Origin: an uncultured Oscillospiraceae bacterium
Lineage (GTDB): Bacteria > Bacillota > Clostridia > Oscillospirales > Acutalibacteraceae
NCBI GenBank assembly: GCA_910587835.1
Contig: CAJUNQ010000032.1
Span: 1-5,541 of the forward strand
Reading direction: 5' to 3'
DNA length: 5,541 nucleotides
Shown: piece by piece, positions 1 through 4,865 of the stretch
Layout: each line of letters opens with the position of its first letter
How positions within the stretch are numbered: the first letter of the stretch is position 1
Translations under genes and position numbers: made by a program
The notes under the pieces: model-generated
What the model was told of the DNA's origin: nothing
Seen by the model: the letters and a program-made list of their open reading frames with translations, nothing else
The model's database searches: none

Positions 1-477
1 GATTTTGGAGTCCCCCAATCCCGCAAGAGGGTGTATATTGTCGGATACCTTAGAGACCGATGTGCCGGCGAAAGACTTTCTTTCACAGACACAAATGGAG
101 CGTCTCTTGAGCAAGTCCTACCCGGCCCGGAAGGATGCCGGGTCTACTCCCCAGCAGGGGTGTCCATCACCCTGACAAGCACGGCTGGGGGATTTGGCGG
201 CCGCAGCGGGCTTTACGATGTGAGCCTGCCCATCAAGGTCATGACAAAATCGGGTTATCAGCTTGCCCATCCCGGTGACAGCATAGACCTGGCATATACA
301 CACTTTGTTCTTATATCTGGACTACAGTTCACCTTATTAAAGTCCATATTTTTCTTTATGTCCTGCAAAAACTGCTCGATTTCAAACTTCGCGCTGTCCG
401 GTATCTGCGCCTCAGTAAGCCAGGATGGAAGGGTGACACGGGAAAAGCACCTGCATTTCAAGACTTTTCAGAGATAA
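1..477 (+). pseudogene. C5 cytosine DNA methyltransferase, 3' fragment, truncated by a junction near 297
   Basis: The frame is open from base 1, so the gene enters from the left edge; the in-frame GTG at 31 is internal. The product family methylates cytosine C5 in DNA, often as part of a phage or restriction-modification set. Seen here: DFGVPQSRKRVYIVG at residues 1-15, which is the motif VIII region (QxRxR) of C5 methyltransferases. It is followed by target-recognition-type sequence with VSITLTSTAGGFGG (about residues 45-58) and KSGYQLAHPGDSIDLAY (residues 83-99). In relatives I recall, GDSI(D/N)LAYP continues into an arginine-rich stretch and then motifs IX and X. Here the frame instead runs into HFVLISGLQFTLLKS and unrelated residues until TAA at 475-477. 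Loss of motifs IX and X should destroy activity. Motifs I, IV and VI would lie left of the window. An assembly join is an alternative to a real deletion or insertion. Confidence 0.75.
258..461 (-). other. Unidentified minus-strand reading frame, possible gene remnant
   Basis: From a TTG at 461 the minus strand encodes 67 residues. The part at about 300-450 (PSWLTEAQIPDSAKFEIEQF, then DIKKNMDFNKVNCSPDIRT) has a balanced, protein-like composition with an amphipathic acidic helix. It reads more naturally than the plus-strand translation of the same bases. The last residues (about 258-297) run antisense into the methyltransferase fragment, so they cannot be native to it. I do not recognise a family. 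There is no convincing ribosome binding site. It may be the end of a gene cut at the same junction that broke the methyltransferase, or it may be chance. No other feature is visible at 300-500. Confidence 0.2.
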
Positions 478-503
478 TCAAGGTTGTTACTATAATATCG
501 GGT

Positions 504-533
504 TCCGAAAAGCTCCGTAAAAGTCCGGAAAAT
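504..533. repeat. Three tandem 10-bp repeats, TCCGnAAAA
   Basis: Three adjacent 10-bp units read TCCGAAAAGC (504-513), TCCGTAAAAG (514-523) and TCCGGAAAAT (524-533), just beyond the stop codon of the histidine kinase. The period is close to one helical turn, which would suit a protein-binding array. A weak pairing (TTCCG with CGGAA, 503-507 and 526-530) is also possible. It is not followed by a T tract on either strand, so I do not call it a terminator. Function unknown. Confidence 0.45.
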
Positions 534-538
534 CCTTC

Positions 539-2215
539 CTATGCCTGAAGCTTCTGCTCCTCCCCGCCCACCAGGGGGAACTGTACCGTGGCCACGAACA
601 GGTCCCCGTCCGTGCGCACGAAGAAGCGCCCGCCGCAGGCCTCGGTAAAGCTCTTGGCTATGGAGAGGCCCAGGCCGCTGCCCTCGGTGGTGCGGTTCTG
701 GTCGCCGCGGACAAAGCGGGCGGTCAGGTCCTCGCCGTTCATGGTTATCTCGGTCTTTGAGATATTGCGTATACTCACGCTGGCAAGCCCCGACTGGGCC
801 ACAAGGCTCACGTACACCCGGGAGCCCTCCAGGGAGTATTGGGCGCAGTTGCGAATCAGGTTCTGAAACACCCGGTACAGCCGCTGGCCGTCCGCGTGGA
901 CAGTCATGGGCGCGTCGGGAATGTCTACCCGCCACTGTAACTGGGAGCGCTGCACCGTCTCCTCCATCTCCGCAAAGGTCTGCTGCAGCAGCCGCCCGAT
1001 GTCCAGGTCCGCCAGATTCAGGCTGATGTTGCCTGTGGCCGCTTTCGACACCTCGAACACGTCCTGCACAATGCCGTTCAGCCGCTGGGTCTTCTGGCTG
1101 AGGATGTTCACATAGTCTCTGGCCGTGTCGGGCAGGCCGGGCTCCTTTTTCAGCAGCTCCACATAGCTGATGACAGAGGTCAGGGGGGTTTTTATGTCGT
1201 GGGACACATTGGTGATCAGCTCGATTTTGGTGCGGTCGGCTTTGGTGCCCTCCTCCACCGCTTTCTGCACGCCGGTGCGGATCATGTTCAGCTGCATGGC
1301 GCAGTCGTACAGGTTGCTGGTGGGGGGCACATGGTTCACCGCGTTCAGGTCGCCGCCGTACATTTCCGTGATCTGGTCCATGAGCAGGTGCCAGTCCCGC
1401 AGGTCCCGCTTCAGGGCCAGAATGTACCACCACACCGTGCCCACCACGGCGGCAGTGGTAATCAGGGGGACGGTCAGGGCCAGCTTGTCCCGGATGGGGG
1501 CGGGCCTGCCGGAAAGGAGATTCATGACGGCAACAAAGCCCGCCGCGCCCAGAGCCGCCAGCGCCAGCACAATCAAAATGGTGCTGTACACCCGGCGCAC
1601 CGCCCGCTGCTCAAAGGTGGTCATGTCCCCATAGCGGTTGACCCGCACCAGAATGGAGTGGATGATGTTGTGGCCGAAAAACCGGTGGTTGCGGCCCACG
1701 TCCAGGCACAGCAGATAGACCGTCAGCACCCCGGCCACGCAGAACAGAAACAGCCGCTCCGTGCCGGTCCAGCCAAGCAGGCTTCTGCCCAGCAGAAAAA
1801 GCAGCCCCAAGGCCAGCAGCTTTGCCTCCACCCAAATCCGGCCCAGCCCCCGGGCTACCATGCCCTCAAAGGCCCGGCGGTCCCGGCGGAAGGCAAAAAT
1901 CAGCGTGAGGGCTGTGATGAGAATGGCCGCCGCGCAGCCGATTTTCAGCCCGTATTCATACACAAGGCTCTCGCCCCCAGGGGTCTGGGTATATTCCCAC
2001 GCGCCGGCGGCCTCGTTATAATGCTCCTGCAGGCTGGGGGGGACGGTGGCGGCAAAGTCCTGCACGCTCCCGGCGGCGTATTCCAGCATACCGGGGTTGA
2101 CCAGAACCAGCGCCGCGAACACCGCCGCCAGGCAGCAGGCGCACAGCACCAGCAGCAGGCAGGCCCAGGAGAGAAGCCCCTTAAAGGTGTTCGTGCTTTT
2201 CAAATTTGTATCCAA
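539..2215 (-). CDS. Membrane sensor histidine kinase of a two-component system
   Basis: This 558-residue kinase would autophosphorylate on a histidine and pass the phosphate to the regulator encoded just upstream. Hydrophobic segments lie at about residues 13-38, 89-110, 131-148, 153-172, 210-233 and 246-268. The first loop (about 40-88) is probably the outside sensor part. A HAMP-like linker leads to the H-box NVSHDIKTPLT with phospho-acceptor H339, and T343 fits the HDxxT phosphatase motif. The ATP-binding domain (about 440-550) shows the N-box NLIRN (N456), RFVRGD and the G2 box GSGLGLSIA (512-520). The usual DxGxG box is replaced by RNISKTE (483-489), a variation I recall in many clostridial kinases. 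The start is TTG: an in-frame stop lies at 2231-2233 and no ATG or GTG precedes the first membrane helix. The gene overlaps the regulator by 35 bp, implying coupled translation. The signal sensed is unknown. Confidence 0.93.
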   Translation of the reverse strand: MDTNLKSTNTFKGLLSWACLLLVLCACCLAAVFAALVLVNPGMLEYAAGSVQDFAATVPPSLQEHYNEAAGAWEYTQTPGGESLVYEYGLKIGCAAAILITALTLIFAFRRDRRAFEGMVARGLGRIWVEAKLLALGLLFLLGRSLLGWTGTERLFLFCVAGVLTVYLLCLDVGRNHRFFGHNIIHSILVRVNRYGDMTTFEQRAVRRVYSTILIVLALAALGAAGFVAVMNLLSGRPAPIRDKLALTVPLITTAAVVGTVWWYILALKRDLRDWHLLMDQITEMYGGDLNAVNHVPPTSNLYDCAMQLNMIRTGVQKAVEEGTKADRTKIELITNVSHDIKTPLTSVISYVELLKKEPGLPDTARDYVNILSQKTQRLNGIVQDVFEVSKAATGNISLNLADLDIGRLLQQTFAEMEETVQRSQLQWRVDIPDAPMTVHADGQRLYRVFQNLIRNCAQYSLEGSRVYVSLVAQSGLASVSIRNISKTEITMNGEDLTARFVRGDQNRTTEGSGLGLSIAKSFTEACGGRFFVRTDGDLFVATVQFPLVGGEEQKLQA

Positions 2216-2894
2216 TGCCCCACACCACCTTCAGATATTCCGGCTCGCTGGGGTTGATCTCAATTTTCTCCCGAATGCGCCGGATGTGCACCATCACGGT
2301 ATTTTCTGTCGAATAGGCCGACTCGTTCCATATCTTGCTGTAAATCTCCTCGGCGGGGAAGATGCGGCCCGGGTTGCGCATAAGCAGCTCCACAATTTTG
2401 GTCTCGGTGGCGGTGAGCTTTACAGGCTCCCCGTCGGCATACAGCACATGCTCGTCCAGATGAAAGCGCAGCCGCCCGTTGATAATCACGTTCTCACCCT
2501 GAGAGTTGATGTCGCCCAGGCTGGTGTAGCGCCGCAGCTGAGACTTGACCCGGGTGGCCAGCTCCTGGGGGTTGAAGGGCTTGGTGACATAGTCGTCGGC
2601 CCCCATAGAGAGGCCCAGCACCTTGTCGCTGTTCTCGCTTTTGGCGGAGAGGACGATGATGGGCAGGTTTTTGCCCTCGCGGATGCGCATAATGGCGGAG
2701 AGGCCGTCCAGGCGGGGCATCATCACATCGATAATAATGAGGTGGATGTTGCGGGTGGCCACCAGGTCCAGGGCCTCCATGCCGTCGTAGGCCTTATAGA
2801 CGAAATAGCCCTCGGCCTCCAGGGTGAGGGCGATGGCGCGGACGATTTCCCGGTCGTCGTCGACCACGAGGATATTTTTGTTTTCGGGTTCCAT
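2181..2894 (-). CDS. OmpR/PhoB-family response regulator
   Basis: The 237-residue length is typical for a receiver plus winged-helix regulator. The receiver (about 7-120) has the acidic pocket D12/D13, phospho-acceptor D56 in LIIIDVMMP, S83 in VLSAK and K105 in VTKPF. The C-terminal DNA-binding domain (about 135-232) shows GEPVKLTATETKIVELLM, the recognition region NTVMVHIRRIREKI, and the closing VVWGIGYKF of the wing. It resembles VanR/PhoP-like clostridial regulators, but I would not assign a symbol. ATG at 2894-2892 is preceded by a near-perfect AAGGAGG (2909-2903) with eight bases between. It is the first gene of a two-gene operon, and its 3' end overlaps the kinase start. Phosphorylation by that kinase is expected. 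Its targets are not identifiable apart from possible autoregulation through repeats upstream. Confidence 0.96.
   Translation of the reverse strand: MEPENKNILVVDDDREIVRAIALTLEAEGYFVYKAYDGMEALDLVATRNIHLIIIDVMMPRLDGLSAIMRIREGKNLPIIVLSAKSENSDKVLGLSMGADDYVTKPFNPQELATRVKSQLRRYTSLGDINSQGENVIINGRLRFHLDEHVLYADGEPVKLTATETKIVELLMRNPGRIFPAEEIYSKIWNESAYSTENTVMVHIRRIREKIEINPSEPEYLKVVWGIGYKFEKHEHL
2225..2230 (-). promoter_or_regulatory. Ribosome binding site that selects the kinase TTG start
   Basis: AGGTGG on the minus strand lies inside the end of the regulator gene, nine bases before TTG 2215-2213. A second in-frame TTG four codons later (2203) has no such motif in front of it. This supports 2215 as the start. 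Confidence 0.6.
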
Positions 2895-2924
2895 AGAGGG
2901 GGCCTCCTTGTACGGGTTGGTTTT

Positions 2925-2970
2925 AGTATAGAGGGGAATTCTTAAGAAAGGGGGCGGAAAATCTTACGAA
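2925..2970 (-). promoter_or_regulatory. Promoter and candidate direct-repeat operator of the two-component operon
   Basis: On the minus strand a perfect -10 hexamer TATACT (2930-2925) lies 30 bases before the regulator start. No good -35 is seen at 16-18 bp spacing (CCCCTT or similar). Upstream are two related sequences, TTCGTAAGATTTTCC (starting 2970) and TTCTTAAGAATTCC (starting 2948). They are offset by 22 bp, two helical turns, and the second covers the -35 region. OmpR-family regulators typically bind such in-phase direct repeats and can replace a poor -35. Autoregulation is therefore a reasonable inference, not shown directly. Confidence 0.5.
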
Positions 2971-3044
2971 AATCATACATCATCCGGCGGCAAAAATCAA
3001 GGGGGGCTATCGCGGGCGGGAGGAGAACAGATTGCGCGGTCCTC

Positions 3045-3067
3045 CGACTTGCGCACCGCGCAAGTCG
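3045..3067. repeat. Perfect 10-bp hairpin, CGACTTGCGC arms
   Basis: CGACTTGCGC (3045-3054) pairs perfectly with GCGCAAGTCG (3058-3067) around an ACC loop. No T tract follows on either strand, so it is not an intrinsic terminator. The outer arm CGACTTGC recurs in the hairpin at 3281-3301, which suggests a repeat family. Confidence 0.7.
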
Positions 3068-3069
3068 CC

Positions 3070-3088
3070 GAGTTCGCGTTGCGAACTC
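3070..3088. repeat. Perfect 8-bp hairpin, GAGTTCGC arms
   Basis: GAGTTCGC (3070-3077) and GCGAACTC (3081-3088) enclose a GTT loop, only two bases after the previous hairpin. There is no T tract. Confidence 0.65.
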
Positions 3089-3127
3089 TGGTGTGTTGAA
3101 ACCTCTAAGGAAAGCAAATTACGCGGT

Positions 3128-3148
3128 CCAGGGGCGTTAGGCCCCTGG
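3128..3148. repeat. Perfect 8-bp hairpin, CCAGGGGC arms
   Basis: CCAGGGGC (3128-3135) and GCCCCTGG (3141-3148) enclose the loop GTTAG. It is one of four closely spaced hairpins in this non-coding stretch. Confidence 0.65.
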
Positions 3149-3178
3149 CGGATTCTTAAGGCAGAGCCTTAAGCCGCC
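3147..3178. repeat. Two-part hairpin: CTTAAGGC arms inside a GGCGG/CCGCC stem
   Basis: The inner stem is CTTAAGGC (3155-3162) with GCCTTAAG (3166-3173), loop AGA. It is enclosed by GGCGG (3147-3151) and CCGCC (3174-3178), separated by an ATT bulge. The outer stem shares two bases with the preceding hairpin, so the two would compete or form alternately. Confidence 0.6.
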
Positions 3179-3201
3179 GGAGGCGACCTTGACCTTAAAA
3201 A

Positions 3202-3278
3202 GGCGGCGCAGACAGCAAAGGAGCGAGGTACAAGTCCACCTAACGAGAGCGGTGGGAACGGAGTAAAGCTGCGCCGCC
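3202..3278. repeat. Wide 9-bp stem closing a 59-base interior, possible structured RNA or palindromic element
   Basis: GGCGGCGCA (3202-3210) is perfectly complementary to TGCGCCGCC (3270-3278). The interior has a smaller stem, CCACC (3236-3240) with GGTGG (3251-3255). This could be a folded RNA about 77 nt long or part of a repeat element. It matches no tRNA or riboswitch I know, and no promoter or terminator is evident for it. Confidence 0.35.
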
Positions 3279-3280
3279 GC

Positions 3281-3340
3281 CGACTTGCCGCAGGCAAGTC
3301 GGATGCCGCAGGCAAGTCGGATGCCGCAGGCAAGTCGAAC
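3281..3340. repeat. Hairpin plus 18-bp tandem repeat, GCCGCAGGCAAGTCGGAT x3
   Basis: CGACTTGCC (3281-3289) and GGCAAGTCG (3293-3301) form a perfect 9-bp hairpin with loop GCA. The right half is then repeated: units at 3287-3304, 3305-3322 and 3323-3340, the last ending GAAC instead of GGAT. The extra copies lack the left arm, so any of them could pair with the single left arm at 3281. On the minus strand the 18 bp read as six-residue repeats, but there is no convincing gene there. Confidence 0.7.
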
Positions 3341-3375
3341 CTAGCGAGGTCGACCAAAGGGAGACCAGCGGCCTG

Positions 3376-3640
3376 TTAGCAGCCGGTAAATTCAGGAGAA
3401 AGGGCTTGCCGGTACTCCCGCCAAGAGAACCTGAAACAAATAAAGAAAAAAATATTATTTTTCCTCTCAGCGGACTGTACGCTGCCGGCAGATTCAGGGG
3501 AAGAAGCCTCATGTGTCCCCCCACATATACAGAGACAGAAAAGACTTCTCTTTCAGCGGACGGCATGCTTCGTTTTTGTCAGACGAACACGGAACAAAAA
3601 AGAAAATAAAAAAATATTATTTTTTCTCCCGCCCCCGCCG
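3376..3640. repeat. Diverged direct repeats in AT-rich non-coding DNA, including two copies of an A7-TATTA-T5 near-palindrome
   Basis: Related pieces recur in this stretch. GCAGCCGGTAAATTCAGGAG (from about 3380) resembles GCTGCCGGCAGATTCAGGGG (from about 3481). CTCAGCGGACTGTACGCT (near 3466) resembles TTCAGCGGACGGCATGCT (near 3552). AAAAAAATATTATTTTT occurs at 3446-3462 and again at 3608-3624, 162 bp apart. The pattern suggests an old duplication of a non-coding unit. No gene with a ribosome binding site is seen here. Base composition falls sharply from the GC-rich genes on either side. Confidence 0.5.
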
Positions 3641-3670
3641 CCAAAAAATACCAACCCCGAAAAAGCCTAT

Positions 3671-3765
3671 GCGCAGTAAAAACGATAGTAAAAGCGATAG
3701 TAAAAGCAAGAGGGAAAACGATAGCAAAAACGCAGCGCATTCGATAGGAGAAACGATAGACATAT
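3671..3765. repeat. Degenerate 12-bp tandem repeat, consensus CGATAGTAAAAG
   Basis: CGATAG occurs at 3683, 3695, 3719, 3742 and 3754, spaced 12, 24, 23 and 12 bp. The gaps are filled by degenerate units (CAAGAG at 3707, CGCAGC at 3731), and a further unit GCGCAGTAAAAA begins at 3671. The array therefore holds about eight 12-bp units. The first two full units (3683-3694 and 3695-3706) are identical. It could be a protein-binding array or a neutral minisatellite. It lies 160-260 bp upstream of pdaA. Confidence 0.6.
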
Positions 3766-3772
3766 AAGATAA

Positions 3773-3799
3773 AGAAGAAGAAAAAGAAAAAGAAGAAGA
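3773..3799. repeat. 27-base homopurine mirror repeat (GAA-rich)
   Basis: The plus strand is all A and G here and reads the same in both directions around g3786: five A, then GAA units on each side out to 3773 and 3799. Perfect homopurine mirror repeats can form intramolecular triplex (H-DNA) under supercoiling. Any role here is inference. Confidence 0.6.
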
Positions 3800-3811
3800 C
3801 ATTCCCCCAAA

Positions 3812-3824
3812 CCCCCAAAGGGGG
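3812..3824. other. C5/G5 hairpin near a T-rich tract, weak terminator candidate
   Basis: CCCCC (3812-3816) pairs with GGGGG (3820-3824) over AAA. On the plus strand the T-rich tract (3840-3856) begins about 15 bases after the stem, too far for a standard intrinsic terminator. On the minus strand no T run follows closely. It may shield pdaA from upstream transcription, but that is weakly supported. Confidence 0.25.
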
Positions 3825-3928
3825 CTTTCCCATCTCCATTCTTTTTTTGTTTTTTAAAAGAAACCCAAGCCCCCTGTTCTTAAACCAGCCCCCTGCCTCA
3901 TACCCTGTAAGAGAAAGGCGGGATGACC

Positions 3929-4795
3929 ATGAGTAAAGCGGCGGCGTTTCTCAAACGGAGCTGGCCGGCGTTGGCAGTGGCCGCAGTGGCCCTGGCCCTG
4001 GGCGCGGCGGCGTTGTGGGAGCTTGCGGGCCGGCAGAGGGAGAGCGTGGCGGCCAGCGCCGGGGTCACCAACTGGGGCCTGAGCTTTCAGCAGGAGGGCC
4101 AGCCCCCCACGGCCAACGCCACGGCGGACTATCTGGCCCAGTTCGACAGCGTCTACTGCGTGCCCACTGAGGAGAAAATCCTCTACCTCACCTTTGACGC
4201 GGGGTTTGAGAACGGCAACACCGAAAAAATTCTCGACGCCCTGAAAAAGCACGGGGCCAAAGCCACGTTCTTTCTGGTGGGAAATTATTTTGAGACCCAG
4301 CCCGACCTGGTGCGCCGCATGGCGGCGGAGGGCCACACCGTGGGCAACCACACCTACAGCCACCCCGACATGTCGAAAATCAGCGACCGGGAGAGCTTCC
4401 GGCAGGAGCTGGAAAAAAACGAGGCCCTGTACCAGCAGACAGTGGGGGAGGAGATGCCCCGGCTCTACCGCCCGCCCCAGGGGAAGTTCTGCGAGAGCAA
4501 CCTGAAAATGGCCCAGGAGCTGGGCTACAAAACCGTGTTCTGGAGCCTGGCCTATGTGGACTGGTATGAGAACGACCAGCCCACCCCCCAGCAGGCCTAC
4601 AACAAGCTGCTGCCCCGGGCCCACCCAGGGGCTGTGGTGCTGCTGCACAGCACCTCCAAGACCAACGGGGACATTATGGACGACCTGCTGGGCAGATGGG
4701 AGGAGCTGGGCTACCGCTTTGGGGACCTGGGGGCCCTGCTGGGAGAAGAGCAGGAGGCTCCGCCGGATTTTCAGAGCCTTTACGGGGCGGGCTGA
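3929..4795 (+). CDS. pdaA: PdaA-like polysaccharide deacetylase (muramic delta-lactam synthesis in the spore cortex)
   Basis: In Bacillus, PdaA removes the N-acetyl group from muramic acid (after amidase CwlD removes the peptide) so the delta-lactam of spore cortex can form. This protein has 288 residues from ATG 3929. A single hydrophobic segment (about 13-31) acts as signal or anchor. The NWGLSF...PPTANATADYL segment (about 48-69) is the N-terminal region typical of PdaA. The NodB domain follows: YLTFDAGFENGNT (D90), GNHTYSHPDM with metal-ligand-type H141 and H145, RPPQG (181-185), FWSLAYVDW and LLHSTSKTNGD (H240). As in Bacillus PdaA (TFDNG), the second aspartate of the general TFDD motif is missing, here alanine. 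Start: AGAAAGGCGG (3912-3921) lies seven bases before ATG 3929 but one base before ATG 3923, so 3929 is preferred. It is transcribed away from the two-component operon. No clear sporulation promoter was identified. Confidence 0.9.
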   Translation: MSKAAAFLKRSWPALAVAAVALALGAAALWELAGRQRESVAASAGVTNWGLSFQQEGQPPTANATADYLAQFDSVYCVPTEEKILYLTFDAGFENGNTEKILDALKKHGAKATFFLVGNYFETQPDLVRRMAAEGHTVGNHTYSHPDMSKISDRESFRQELEKNEALYQQTVGEEMPRLYRPPQGKFCESNLKMAQELGYKTVFWSLAYVDWYENDQPTPQQAYNKLLPRAHPGAVVLLHSTSKTNGDIMDDLLGRWEELGYRFGDLGALLGEEQEAPPDFQSLYGAG

Positions 4796-4811
4796 CAAAA
4801 GAAATTTCTCC

Positions 4812-4833
4812 GGCGGCTTGATTTTTTGCCGCC
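4812..4833 (+). other. Hairpin GGCGGC/GCCGCC after pdaA with the T run in its loop
   Basis: GGCGGC (4812-4817) and GCCGCC (4828-4833) enclose TTGATTTTTT. The T run is in the loop, not after the stem, so it is a poor terminator for pdaA. The loop contains the -35 hexamer of the next gene's promoter. Confidence 0.35.
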
Positions 4834-4847
4834 CCCGGGTGTATACT
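4818..4847 (+). promoter_or_regulatory. Vegetative-type promoter for the 75-residue protein gene
   Basis: TTGATT (4818-4823), 18 bp, then TATACT (4842-4847) closely match the sigma-A consensus. Transcription would begin near 4854, leaving a leader of only about 12 bases before the GTG start at 4866. Confidence 0.65.
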
Positions 4848-4865
4848 GGTGCTGGGTGATGCTTC

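Noticed and set aside
481..538. Intrinsic terminator of the two-component operon
   Set aside because: Only a 5-bp stem with a long loop and no T run on the minus strand. No convincing terminator was found before 300.
468..1433. 321-residue minus-strand reading frame inside the kinase gene
   Set aside because: It is an out-of-frame shadow of the histidine kinase, with proline/arginine/histidine-rich low-quality composition caused by GC-rich codons.
1199..2257. 352-residue plus-strand reading frame
   Set aside because: Antisense shadow of the kinase gene. It is rich in G, H, Q and P, has no domain, and its frame follows the real gene's codon positions.
2046..2945. 299-residue plus-strand reading frame
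   Set aside because: Antisense to the kinase start and the regulator, both clearly real. It also crosses the regulator's promoter.
3240..3566. Small minus-strand protein with LLxLNLPAA repeats
   Set aside because: The repeats come from the duplicated non-coding DNA and the 18-bp tandem repeat. There is no ribosome binding site and no protein-like core.
3899..3909. Sporulation sigma -10 element (CATACCCTGTA) for pdaA
   Set aside because: Only a partial match to the sigma-E/G/K-type CATAnnnTA, and no matching -35 sequence at the right spacing. Too weak to annotate.
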